The notes beneath the pieces are model-generated. The model did not search any database. It was not told the origin of the DNA and saw only the letters and a list, made by a program, of their open reading frames with translations. Of a DNA stretch of 64,000 bases, positions 36,596 through 44,842 are shown piece by piece (position 1 is the first letter of the stretch; every line of letters starts with the position of its first letter). The translations under genes and the position numbers were made by a program. Where the stretch lies: positions 1 through 64,000 of the forward strand of contig JAFLSV010000007.1 of assembly GCA_022510785.1 (NCBI GenBank), in the 5' to 3' direction. The stretch comes from Desulfovibrionaceae bacterium. Lineage in GTDB: Bacteria > Desulfobacterota > Desulfovibrionia > Desulfovibrionales > Desulfovibrionaceae.

Positions 36596-36632
36596 TGTAT
36601 CGGGAGGGGCGCTCCGGGGTCGGCCCGATACA
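36596..36632 (-). promoter_or_regulatory. Hairpin in the dnaK 5' leader
   Basis: Perfect 9-bp arms TGTATCGGG and CCCGATACA (36596-36604 and 36624-36632) lie about 15 bases upstream of the dnaK ribosome site. It may tune translation or mRNA stability. It does not pair with the ribosome site itself. The stretch 36633-37013 further upstream holds no gene I can support. Confidence 0.5.
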
Positions 36633-37013
36633 CGCTCCCTTGCGTGAGAAAATTAAGCCTCATTCCCGCGTCGTCTAGGGGGTGTGGGAAATTTTTTTTC
36701 AGAGCACTTGCAAAGCCGGGGTGATTTGCAGGAGTCTTGGCGCGCGTCCGCCGCACAACGCACCGTCGCCGCAAGGGGCGTGGTGCGAACGCGCGGCAGT
36801 GTTTCCGCAAGGGAGCGACAGACCGGGGCGGCGCGCGGCGGCCTTGCCGGACACGGAACCCCGCGTCCGCGCGGGGCACGGGACAAAAAGGCGGGCGGCG
36901 CCGGGCGGGCTGGTCAAAAAGGAAGGTCAGGACGGAAAATCCGGCGCTGCCGTGTCAGGCCGCGCCAGCAGGCAGGTTCAGCAGACGTTCTCAACAGGCG
37001 TTTGTGTCATGCC

Positions 37014-37271
37014 TCACCATGCATCCTCATCGTCAAGGGCGTCGAGCGGCTGGTAGGAGCGCACGAACAGGCGCCTGCCCTCGCCGTCTTCCTGGAAGGA
37101 GCACACCACTTCCACCTGGGCGCTGACCATATCGGCCAGATCGATGCCCGCTCCGCGCGGCAGAACGGGGTATTCCTCGCCGCTGTCCGCGATGACAAGG
37201 GCGACCCGGCAGCTCTGGCCGGAGGGCAGAGGGGCGACGTAACCGCGAAGTGTGGTAGAAGCGCTGCTCAT
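37014..37271 (-). CDS. Small conserved-looking protein of unknown function
   Basis: The 85-residue product (MSSASTTLRGYVAPLPSGQSC..., ending LDALDDEDAW) has alternating beta-like stretches (CRVALVIADSGEEYPVLPRG) and an acidic tail. It has no signal peptide and no motif I can name. It lies between dnaK and the divergent ugd. Codon use is like the neighbours, which supports a real gene, but start and function are uncertain. Confidence 0.5.
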   Translation of the reverse strand: MSSASTTLRGYVAPLPSGQSCRVALVIADSGEEYPVLPRGAGIDLADMVSAQVEVVCSFQEDGEGRRLFVRSYQPLDALDDEDAW

Positions 37272-37524
37272 GCGGAAAAACCTCGGCGGCCGCGAAAGCT
37301 TCCAAGGCTGCGGCCGTGGATGCGGGGCAAAACGATGCGGAAATTCCGGGTATCCTCTTTGCGGGAATTTATCGCCCTTGTCAAGGATGCGCCGGAAAAA
37401 TGGCCGGATTCGGCGCCGGATCCGGCGCGGGATGCCGGGATTGACCCTTTTTGTTCTTTAAAGGTATGCAGAAAAGCCTTGCGCGGGATTTTGCGCCCGG
37501 CGCTGAGGTTCAGAGGAAGGGATT

Positions 37525-38868
37525 ATGCGACTTTGCATTGTGGGAACAGGGTATGTGGGCCTGGTGACGGCCGCCTGTTTTGCCGAAATGGGCAATTCGG
37601 TGCGCTGCGTGGATGTCAATCCGGCCATTGTGGAACGCCTCCGGGCCGGAAATATTCCCATTTTCGAGCCAGGGCTCGATGATCTGGTGCGCCGGAACGC
37701 CGCGGCCGGGCGGCTTACGTTCACCACCGGCATGGCCGAAGGCATGCAGGACGCCCAATTCGCCTTTATTACCGTGGGCACGCCCTCACGGGCCGATGGT
37801 TCCTGCGATTTGAGCTTTGTGGAGCAGGTGGCCCGCCAGATAGGCGAGCACATGAACGCCCCCCTGGTGGTGGTGGACAAGTCCACGGTGCCCGTGGGCA
37901 CGGCCGACCGGGTGCGCGCCCTGGTGGGCGAAGCCCTGGCGGCGCGGGGCGCCGATATTCCCTTTGACGTGGTGTCCAATCCCGAATTTCTTAAGGAAGG
38001 CGACGCCGTGGCCGACTTCATGAAGCCGGATCGCGTGGTGGTGGGCACGGACAACGAAAAGAGCGCCGCTCTCATGCGCGAACTGTACGCGCCTTTTGCC
38101 CGCAGCCGCGAAAAGCTCATCATCATGGGCGTGCGCAGCGCCGAAATGACCAAATATGCCGCCAACTGCATGCTGGCCACCAAAATTTCGTTCATCAACG
38201 AAGTGGCCACCATTTGCGAAAGCGTGGGGGCGGATGTGCGCGATGTGCGGGCCGGCATCGGCGCGGATCACCGCATTGGCTACCACTTCATTTACCCCGG
38301 TGTGGGCTATGGCGGCTCGTGTTTTCCCAAGGATGTCAAGGCTCTCATCCACACCGCCCGCGGGGCGGGCGTGGTGCCCGAGCTCCTGGACGCGGTGGAA
38401 AGCGTCAACGCCCGCCAGAAGCGCCGCATGGCCGTGCGCGTGCGCGACTATTTCGCGCCCCAGGGCGGCGTGCAGGGCCGCAGCCTGGCCCTGTGGGGCC
38501 TGGCCTTCAAGGCCAATACCGATGACATGCGCGAGGCCGCGGCGCTTGCCATTATCGACGACCTCAGCTCCCACGGGATGCGGATCCGGGCCTATGACCC
38601 CATTGCCGCCGGCAACGCGCGCCGGCTTCTGGCCTCCAACCCGCTGGTGGACATTGTGGACGATGCCTACACGGCCTGTGAGGGAGCGGACGCGCTCATG
38701 GTGGTCACCGAATGGAACGAATTCCGCAATCCGGACTTTGATCGCATCAGGGGGCTGCTGTCCGCCCCGCTGCTCTTTGACGGCCGCAATCTCTACAACC
38801 CCGCCTCCGTGGCCGCCCACGGCTTTGCCTATTTCTGCATCGGCCGGGGAACGCGGGAAAGGTCGTGA
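37525..38868 (+). CDS. ugd: UDP-glucose 6-dehydrogenase
   Basis: The 447-residue NAD enzyme makes UDP-glucuronate. It shows CIVGTGYVGLVTAACFAE, KSTVPVGTADRV, SNPEFLKEGDA, and the catalytic Cys266 in GYGGSCFPKD, with Lys at KYAANCMLATKISFINE. It feeds uronate or aminoarabinose-type sugars of the envelope. It has an AGAGGAAGG site and couples to murI by a GTGA overlap. Confidence 0.95.
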   Translation: MRLCIVGTGYVGLVTAACFAEMGNSVRCVDVNPAIVERLRAGNIPIFEPGLDDLVRRNAAAGRLTFTTGMAEGMQDAQFAFITVGTPSRADGSCDLSFVEQVARQIGEHMNAPLVVVDKSTVPVGTADRVRALVGEALAARGADIPFDVVSNPEFLKEGDAVADFMKPDRVVVGTDNEKSAALMRELYAPFARSREKLIIMGVRSAEMTKYAANCMLATKISFINEVATICESVGADVRDVRAGIGADHRIGYHFIYPGVGYGGSCFPKDVKALIHTARGAGVVPELLDAVESVNARQKRRMAVRVRDYFAPQGGVQGRSLALWGLAFKANTDDMREAAALAIIDDLSSHGMRIRAYDPIAAGNARRLLASNPLVDIVDDAYTACEGADALMVVTEWNEFRNPDFDRIRGLLSAPLLFDGRNLYNPASVAAHGFAYFCIGRGTRERS

Positions 38869-39722
38869 AGTCGTCGCCTCTTTTGCCCATCGGCCTGTTC
38901 GATTCCGGGGTGGGCGGACTGACGGTGCTGGCCGCCATGCGGGCCCTTATGCCCGACGAATCCTACCTGTTTCTGGGAGATACCGCCCGCCTGCCCTACG
39001 GTACCAAAAGTCCGGAAACCATTGCCCGCTATGCGCTGCAAGCCACGGCCAAACTGGTGGAGCGGCGCATCAAGCTGCTGGTGGTGGCCTGCAACACGGC
39101 CACATCCGTCGCCCTGCCCGCCCTGCGCGCCGCGTATCCCGAGCTGCATGTGGTGGGTGTGGTGGAGCCCGGGGCGGAAGCGGCCTGCGCCGCTTCGGTA
39201 TCGGGGCGCATCGCGGTTATCGCCACCGAAGCCACCGTCCGGGGTGGCGCATACGAACGGGCCATCCTGCGGCGGCGGCCCGGGGCCATGGTGCAAAGCC
39301 GGGCCTGTCCGCTCTTTGTGTCCATGACCGAGGATGGCCTGGTGGACGGCCCCCTGGCCGAGGGGCTGGCCGCCCGCTATCTGGACGACATGTTCCGCGT
39401 GCCGCGCGAGCGCGGCGAAAAAACACCCGACTGCTTGGTTCTGGGGTGCACGCATTTTCCTCTGCTGGCCGGAGCCGTGTCCCGAGTGGTGGGCGCAGGG
39501 GTGACTCTGGTGGATTCGGCCGCCACCACGGCGCGGGCCGTGCGGCGTATTCTGGACGAGGAGCGCCTGAATCGCCCCGCCGGCGCCACGGCGGGCGTGC
39601 CGCTGTGCGCGGGCTCCACCCGCTTTCTGACCACGGACGATGTGCCCCGCTTCACCCGCATGGGCGAGTTGTTTCTGGGGATGCCGCTGACCCCGTGCAG
39701 TGTGGAGCTGGTGGATTTGTAG
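38865..39722 (+). CDS. murI: Glutamate racemase
   Basis: The 285-residue protein makes D-glutamate for peptidoglycan. It has GLFDSGVGGLTVL (Asp13, Ser14), Cys76 in VVACNTATS and Cys195 in LGCTHFPLL, the two catalytic thiols. The GTG start overlaps the ugd stop (GTGA), so the pair is co-translated. Confidence 0.95.
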   Translation: MKSSPLLPIGLFDSGVGGLTVLAAMRALMPDESYLFLGDTARLPYGTKSPETIARYALQATAKLVERRIKLLVVACNTATSVALPALRAAYPELHVVGVVEPGAEAACAASVSGRIAVIATEATVRGGAYERAILRRRPGAMVQSRACPLFVSMTEDGLVDGPLAEGLAARYLDDMFRVPRERGEKTPDCLVLGCTHFPLLAGAVSRVVGAGVTLVDSAATTARAVRRILDEERLNRPAGATAGVPLCAGSTRFLTTDDVPRFTRMGELFLGMPLTPCSVELVDL

Positions 39723-39798
39723 GCCGCATGCGCCGTGAAAAAAGCAAGCGGCGGGCCGCCTGCGCGTCATGCGGCCCACCGGCCCGAAGGAGCGTCCC

Positions 39799-40581
39799 TT
39801 GCCCCGCCTGAAACTGACTCTGGCCTATGTGGGCACGCATTACCGGGGCTGGCAGATACAGGCCTGGAAAGATCGGCCTCATCCGCCCACGGTGCAGGCT
39901 GAAGTGGAAAAAGCCGTCTCTTCCGTGGCGGGCGCTCCCACGCACGTTCAGGGGGCGGGCCGCACCGATTCCGGCGTGCACGCCGACGGGCAGGTGGCCC
40001 ATTGCGACGTGCCCGAAGCCCGGGCGGGGCTGGACTGGCAGCGCGCCCTCAACACCCGTTTGCCGCGCGACATACGGGTGATGGACGCCCGCCTGGTGCC
40101 CGACGATTTTGACGCCTGCTTCAGCGTTATCCGCAAGGCCTACACCTACCGGCTGTGGCTGGATATGCGCTGCACGCCGCCCAGGCTCCATCCTTTTGTC
40201 TGGGCCTGCGGCCCTCTGGATCTGGATCGTCTGGACGCGGCCATTCCGCATCTGCTGGGAACTCATGATTTTCGCAGCCTCCAGAACAGGGGCACGGATA
40301 TCAAAAGCACGGTGCGCACCGTGTACGCCATTGAACGCGGCCCGGCGGGCCGTGTGCCGCCGGAGTGCCCGGAACTGTCCCTGCGCTTCGAGTCCAACGG
40401 CTTTTTGAAGCAGATGGTGCGCAATATGGCGGGCCTGCTGGTGGCCTGCGGCCAGGGCAAGTTTGACCCCGGGGCCGTGCCCGCCTTGCTGGAGGCGCGT
40501 GATCGCCGCCTGGCGCCGGTTACCGCGCCGCCCCAGGGGCTGACCTTAAGTCGCATCTGGTACGGGGATGACGCGGAATGA
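39799..40581 (+). CDS. truA: tRNA pseudouridine(38-40) synthase
   Basis: The 260-residue enzyme has the catalytic Asp57 in GAGRTDSGVHADGQ, plus FDACFSVIRKAYTYRL and the C-terminal FLKQMVRNMAGLL signature. I use TTG 39799: AAGGAG precedes it by 6 bases and the protein then starts LPRLKLTLAYVGT like other TruA. The ATG at 39769 would add ten atypical residues. It is followed by an overlapping pseudouridine synthase gene. Confidence 0.93.
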   Translation: MPRLKLTLAYVGTHYRGWQIQAWKDRPHPPTVQAEVEKAVSSVAGAPTHVQGAGRTDSGVHADGQVAHCDVPEARAGLDWQRALNTRLPRDIRVMDARLVPDDFDACFSVIRKAYTYRLWLDMRCTPPRLHPFVWACGPLDLDRLDAAIPHLLGTHDFRSLQNRGTDIKSTVRTVYAIERGPAGRVPPECPELSLRFESNGFLKQMVRNMAGLLVACGQGKFDPGAVPALLEARDRRLAPVTAPPQGLTLSRIWYGDDAE

Positions 40582-41603
40582 GCGCGCCCGTGCCCCCCTG
40601 TGCCGTTTCCCCCGCCGAAGCCGGTCAGCGCCTCGATCAGGTGCTGGGCCGCCTGGTTCCGTCTCTCGGCCTGCGCGGCCGCCGTCGCCTGTGCGGGGAA
40701 GGCCGCGTGCTGGTCAATGGCCGGCCCGGCCGCGCGGCGTACAGGCTCAGGCCCGGCGATGTGCTGAGCCTGGCCGGGCCGCGGCCCTCCGGGGAGGCCG
40801 GGACGGGCGTCCCCCCTCTCCGGATACCGGGTCAGGCGCCCATTCCCATGCTGGGCCAGACGGAACATCTGGCCGCCCTGGACAAGCCGGCCGGGCTGCA
40901 CAGCGAAGCCCTGGCCGGAAAAGCGGGCGACAGTCTTCAGGCCCGCGTGGAGACGGCCTTCCCCGGCGCGGGATTGCGCCTGCTCAACCGGCTGGATTAT
41001 GCCACATCGGGTCTGGTGGCGCTTGCCCTGGACGCGGAAGGGGTTCATCTGTGGCGTCAGGCCCAGGATCAGGGCCTCACGGAAAAGCGCTATCTGGCCC
41101 TGCTGGAAGGCGAGTTGCCGGGCGAGCGGCTCATGCGGCAGGGGCTGAGCCTGAAAGGGCGGCATCGCGTGCGGGTGGAAGCGGCCGATAACGCCGATTT
41201 TCGACGGCATACCCTGCTGCGGCCCCTGGCCGCGCTGGATGCGCGGGAACTGGCGGACAGCCTGGAGGCGGCGGAAGGAAGGGTGTGGCGCCGGGGCGCG
41301 CCGCATCGGATTACCCTGGCCGCCTGCCGCATCGTCAGGGGATCAAGGCATCAGATACGGGCCCACGCGGCGGCCGCGGGCTTTCCCCTGTGGGGCGACC
41401 GCCGCTACGGCGCGGCGTGGCTGTGTGGAAAGGAGCCGCGGGAAGGCGCGGAGTCTGCCGGGCTGAACGCTGAGGATGAATGTTTTTATTTGCACCACGG
41501 CCGTCTGAGTCTGCCGGGCTGGACAGTCTGGAGCGCGCCCCGCTGGCTGGAGCTTCTGGATGAAGCGGCGCGGGCGGCGGCTTTGGGCTGGCTGCTCGGT
41601 TGA
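40578..41603 (+). CDS. RluA-family pseudouridine synthase with S4 domain
   Basis: The 341-residue protein has an S4-like RNA-binding N-terminus (about 12-68: GQRLDQVLGRLVPSLGLRGRRRLCGEGRVLVNG) and a RluA-type catalytic domain with Asp140 in LLNRLDYATSGLV. The target, 23S rRNA or tRNA, cannot be told. The ATG overlaps truA by ATGA. Between the catalytic core and the C-terminus it is rich in Arg and Ala, but no domain is missing. Confidence 0.88.
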   Translation: MSAPVPPCAVSPAEAGQRLDQVLGRLVPSLGLRGRRRLCGEGRVLVNGRPGRAAYRLRPGDVLSLAGPRPSGEAGTGVPPLRIPGQAPIPMLGQTEHLAALDKPAGLHSEALAGKAGDSLQARVETAFPGAGLRLLNRLDYATSGLVALALDAEGVHLWRQAQDQGLTEKRYLALLEGELPGERLMRQGLSLKGRHRVRVEAADNADFRRHTLLRPLAALDARELADSLEAAEGRVWRRGAPHRITLAACRIVRGSRHQIRAHAAAAGFPLWGDRRYGAAWLCGKEPREGAESAGLNAEDECFYLHHGRLSLPGWTVWSAPRWLELLDEAARAAALGWLLG

Positions 41604-41670
41604 AGAGGCGGAAGAGTCCGCGCGGCCCGGCGCGCGGGGAACAGCCGGGGCCGCGCCACGGCCTGCGGGC

Positions 41671-41895
41671 TCAGGCGTCAAGGCCCCTTTCCCATTCTTC
41701 CTGACAGGCCAGGCACAGGCCCACGCCGGGAATGGCGCGTATCCGTTCGGATGGGATGGGTTCCCCGCATTCGCGGCAGCAGGGCTGGCCGTCAATCCAT
41801 TCCGGGCCTTCCTGGTACACTCCCCTGGTGGCCTGGAGCAGGGCGGATTCCCGCTCAAGACGTTCCAGTTCCGTGGCTTGGTCAAAAATATCCAT
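41671..41895 (-). CDS. TraR/DksA-type zinc-finger protein
   Basis: The 74-residue protein carries a C4 zinc finger, Cys40, Cys43, Cys61 and Cys64, in CRECGEPIPSERIRAIPGVGLCLACQ, after a short coiled segment. It resembles the short YbiI/TraR members, which can bind the RNA polymerase secondary channel, but it lacks the long DksA coiled coil. The ATG is preceded by GGAGT. It lies alone between the pseudouridine synthase (plus) and the YhcH gene (minus). Confidence 0.85.
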   Translation of the reverse strand: MDIFDQATELERLERESALLQATRGVYQEGPEWIDGQPCCRECGEPIPSERIRAIPGVGLCLACQEEWERGLDA

Positions 41896-41965
41896 GATGA
41901 CTCCTGTATGGGAAACGCGCGCCGTCAGCCCGCCCTTATCCTCCGGGAAGGCGCGCGGTTGAGGT

Positions 41966-42469
41966 TCAGGGTCGGGGCAGCAGGGCGGCGGCCGGCACTT
42001 TGACCACCATTTTTTTCACCCGGCAGGGACTGGACAGGGCCAGGCCGGGCATGTGGGCGTCCTGGGGCGCAAACAGCGCGAACAGGCCGGGCCTCAGGCA
42101 AATGCGCGCGGCCGCTTCCGGTTTTTCCCGGTAAAAAACAATGTCCCTGCCCGTATCATAGGGGGCTTCGGGCGTGAGAGGGCTGGGGTGATCCGCCGGG
42201 ATGGGAAGCACCTGACATGCCTCCTCGCCGTCCAGCACAATCTGGATGTCCGCCATGACGTGATGGCTTTCATAGCGCCCGGTCAGCGCGCTTTCGTACA
42301 CGCTGACGCTGGCCGTCGCGCCGCCGTGTCCGGGCCCGCCCGCCAGGGTATGGACGCCTTCGGGCAGGGCGGCGCCCTGCCGGGCCAGGGCCACGGCCTC
42401 CTGAAAGACGGCAGCCCAGCGCGTTCCCAGAGAGTACAGGCAGCCGTGATCCAAAGTATCAAGCAGCAT
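41966..42469 (-). CDS. YhcH/YjgK/YiaL-family protein
   Basis: The 167-residue cupin-like protein has the DUF386 signature ESHHVMADIQIVLDGEEACQV and a C-terminal KKMVVKVP strand. In other bacteria YhcH is in sialic acid operons and YiaL is in an operon with the TRAP transporter YiaMNO, both for sugar-acid use; the function is debated (possible anomerase or isomerase). Here it is divergent from a TRAP-containing cluster and shares its 403-base intergenic region, so the association may be functional. The ATG is preceded by GAGGAC. Confidence 0.85.
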   Translation of the reverse strand: MLLDTLDHGCLYSLGTRWAAVFQEAVALARQGAALPEGVHTLAGGPGHGGATASVSVYESALTGRYESHHVMADIQIVLDGEEACQVLPIPADHPSPLTPEAPYDTGRDIVFYREKPEAAARICLRPGLFALFAPQDAHMPGLALSSPCRVKKMVVKVPAAALLPRP

Positions 42470-42656
42470 GAAAGTCCTCGGCTTGGTTCAGAAAAAATCA
42501 AGAAAATAAACGTGTTTCCGTTCTGTCCGGCCATCCGGGGCGGCCGGAGCATGCCCCCCCGCGTGGCGCTTGTCAAGCGCTTGAGAGGCGCGGTGATTCA
42601 CGCAATCCGTGTGAAGGCGGCCCATCAGCGCTTCCTTCCGATCCCGTTTCGCCTGC

Positions 42657-42685
42657 TTGACAAAACAATATAATATTTGTATATT
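42657..42685 (+). promoter_or_regulatory. Sigma-70-type promoter of the catabolic cluster
   Basis: A perfect -35 TTGACA (42657-42662) and TATATT (42680-42685) are 17 bases apart in a sharply AT-rich patch. A transcript start near 42692 gives a leader of about 180 bases before the dehydrogenase gene. The leader is GC-rich with several potential hairpins. The rest of the 403-base gap 42470-42872 shows no gene. Confidence 0.75.
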
Positions 42686-42686
42686 A
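42671..42686. promoter_or_regulatory. Palindromic operator candidate over the -10 box
   Basis: TAATAT-TTGT-ATATTA is a perfect 6-bp inverted repeat with a 4-base spacer that covers the spacer end and the -10 element of the cluster promoter. FadR-subfamily GntR regulators often bind short palindromes overlapping the promoter, and such a regulator is encoded at 49579-50436. The link is inferred. Confidence 0.6.
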
Positions 42687-42872
42687 ACCATATCATCTTG
42701 AAAAGATTAGGTTTTATTGAAATTTTTGGGATGTGGCCGCGATTGCGCGGTGGTCGCGCAGTCCGCGAGTGTTCAGGCCGGTTTCCGCGGCGGGCCTTGA
42801 CAGGCCGGCGCCAGGGCCGCCGTTCCACGGGCGGCATACGCTCTGACGACAATGAGACAAAGGAGGGTGTTC

Positions 42873-44441
42873 ATGACACAGCAACGCTATTTCAGCATAC
42901 TTGAGCCCGCGGGCTCCGGCGGCCGCCGGGAGGATCTGCTCCAACTCAAATGCTACATTGACGGGGAGTGGAAAGATTCCGCCTCTACGGCCCCCTGCCG
43001 GGATGCGTACAATCCTTCCACCGGAGAGGTGATTGCCAAGGTGCCGCAGTGCACCATCGAAGAACTGGATGCGGCCGTGGCGGCGGCCAAGGCCGCTTAT
43101 CCGGCCTGGTCGCAGACGCCGGTTCGCTCCCGCGTCCAGATACTGTTCCGCATGAAGGCGCTTCTTGACCAGCATCTTGACGAGCTGACGCTTCTGCTCT
43201 GCCGGGAACAGGGCAAGACCTGGGCCGAATCCAGGGGCGATATTGTCAAGGCCATCGAGGTCACGGAGTTTGCCTGCGGGATGCCCCAGCTCATGAAGGG
43301 CGAATCCATCATGAACGTCTCCAAGAATTATGATACGGTGCTGTATCGTGAGCCCATAGGGGTTTTTCTTGGTCTGGTTCCCTGGAATTTCCCGGCCATG
43401 ATCCCGCATGGCTGGATGATTCCGCTTTGCATTGCCGCCGGGAACACCTTTGTGCTGAAGGCGGCCACCAACTGCCCGCAGAGCGCCATGCGCTTCATGG
43501 AACTCTGGGAAGAAGCGGGCCTGCCGAAGGGCGTGATCAATGTGGTGACGGCCAATACCGCCGATGTGGAACATCTTGTGAAGCATCCGGATATTGTGGG
43601 CGTCAGCTTTGTGGGCTCGACGAGCGTGGGCATGGAAATCTACCGGAAAGCGGCTGAAGCGGGCAAGCGCGTGCAGTGCCTCGGCGAGGCCAAGAATCAC
43701 GCGCTGGTTCTGGCGGACGCCCATCTGGAGCGCTCCGCGGCCGGCATCATCAATGCCTTTTGCGGCTGCGCCGGGCAGCGGTGCATGGCTCTGCCCGTGG
43801 TGGTGGCGGAGGAAAGCATCGCCGACAGGCTGGTGGAGCTGCTGGTCAAGCTGGCCGGAAAGCTGAAGGTGGGCTGCGCCTATCTGCCGGAAACGGAGCT
43901 TGGGCCGGTTGTCAACGCCAGGCAGCGCCAGTCCATCGTGAAATGGATCGACAAGGGCATCGCCGAGGGCGCCACGCTGGTTCTTGACGGGCGCAGCATC
44001 ACGGTTCCCGGCTATGAAAACGGCTATTTCCTCGGGCCCACCATTCTTGATCATGTGACCGAGGAAATGAGTGTGGGAACCCAGGAAATTTTCGGGCCCG
44101 TGCTGTGCATTAAGCGGGTCCGGAATTTCGACGAAGGGCTTGAGCTGATGAATCGGAATCCCTTTGCCAACGGCTCGGTCATCTATACGTCGAGCGGGTA
44201 TTATGGCCGGAAATTTGCCTTCCTGACCCATGGCGGCCAGGTGGGCATCAATGTGGGCATTCCCGTTCCCATGTGCATTTTCGGCTTCACGGGGCACAAG
44301 AAAAGTTTCATCGGCGATTTGCATGTCATGGGCACGGACGGCGTGCGCTTTTATACGGAATCCAAGAACGTCACCAGCACATGGTTCACCGAGGAAACCC
44401 AAATCAAGGTCGATACCTGGGACGGCATGCTGGCCAGATAG
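42873..44441 (+). CDS. Methylmalonate-semialdehyde-dehydrogenase-like aldehyde dehydrogenase
   Basis: The 522-residue enzyme is an NAD aldehyde dehydrogenase with catalytic Cys304 in CAGQRCMAL and nucleotide-binding VPWNFPAMIP. The segment GEAKNHALVLADAHLE and the GHKKSFIGDLHVMGTDGVRFYTESKNVTSTW ending are those of CoA-acylating methylmalonate/malonate-semialdehyde dehydrogenases. The position of the usual general base Glu is Leu270, which fits an acyl-CoA product rather than a free acid. The first ~20 residues are an extra tail. ATG 42873 follows AAAGGAGG; the upstream ATG at 42852 is rejected. It is the first gene of the TRAP/amidase cluster. Confidence 0.85.
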   Translation: MTQQRYFSILEPAGSGGRREDLLQLKCYIDGEWKDSASTAPCRDAYNPSTGEVIAKVPQCTIEELDAAVAAAKAAYPAWSQTPVRSRVQILFRMKALLDQHLDELTLLLCREQGKTWAESRGDIVKAIEVTEFACGMPQLMKGESIMNVSKNYDTVLYREPIGVFLGLVPWNFPAMIPHGWMIPLCIAAGNTFVLKAATNCPQSAMRFMELWEEAGLPKGVINVVTANTADVEHLVKHPDIVGVSFVGSTSVGMEIYRKAAEAGKRVQCLGEAKNHALVLADAHLERSAAGIINAFCGCAGQRCMALPVVVAEESIADRLVELLVKLAGKLKVGCAYLPETELGPVVNARQRQSIVKWIDKGIAEGATLVLDGRSITVPGYENGYFLGPTILDHVTEEMSVGTQEIFGPVLCIKRVRNFDEGLELMNRNPFANGSVIYTSSGYYGRKFAFLTHGGQVGINVGIPVPMCIFGFTGHKKSFIGDLHVMGTDGVRFYTESKNVTSTWFTEETQIKVDTWDGMLAR

Positions 44442-44477
44442 GCGTATCCTCATCAACCATACAGGAGGGATGCGGCA

Positions 44478-44831
44478 ATGAGTGTGTCCTATTTTGTCCG
44501 CTACACCGGAAAAGCCGAAGACCCGGAGGGGTTCAAGGCCCATTACCGCGGGGCTCACAGTGAAATCATGAAGCAGTACCCGCGGATCAGGGCGTGCAGG
44601 CTTCATTGTCCTGTGGAGTGGCACGACCCTGTTCCGGTCAACAAGGATCAGATTTTTATGCTCGCGGAACTTATCTTTGATTCGCTGGAAGATCTGAATT
44701 TTTCCTTGCAATCGGAAGCCAGGATGCGTTCCCGCGCTGATTTCAACAATTTCCCCAAGCTTCAGGACGGATACATCGTTCATGTGGCGACCCAGACGGA
44801 AACCCTTTTTGATTTTCGTCAAACCTCATAA
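44478..44831 (+). CDS. EthD-like small protein
   Basis: The 117-residue protein resembles the EthD/dimeric alpha-beta barrel family: YFVRYTGKAEDPEGFKAHYRGAHSEIMKQYP (with the His pattern), AELIFDSLEDLNFSLQSEARMRSRADFNNFP. EthD proteins occur with ether- or sugar-acid-degrading enzymes, and their role ranges from accessory factor to small isomerase or decyclase. Here it sits between the aldehyde dehydrogenase and the TRAP receptor. AGGAGGG precedes the ATG. Confidence 0.75.
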   Translation: MSVSYFVRYTGKAEDPEGFKAHYRGAHSEIMKQYPRIRACRLHCPVEWHDPVPVNKDQIFMLAELIFDSLEDLNFSLQSEARMRSRADFNNFPKLQDGYIVHVATQTETLFDFRQTS

Positions 44832-44842
44832 GGAGAACGTGT

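Noticed and set aside
34769..36724. Open frame of 651 codons on the plus strand
   Set aside because: Mirror of dnaK with His/Gly/Val-rich composition and no motif.
36569..36740. CIRCE or sigma-32 element before dnaK
   Set aside because: No TTAGCACTC-N9-GAGTGCTAA was found, and no convincing CTTGAAA/CCCATNT pair at the right spacing.
42714..44822. Open frame of 702 codons on the minus strand
   Set aside because: Antisense to the aldehyde dehydrogenase and EthD-like genes; composition typical of a shadow frame.
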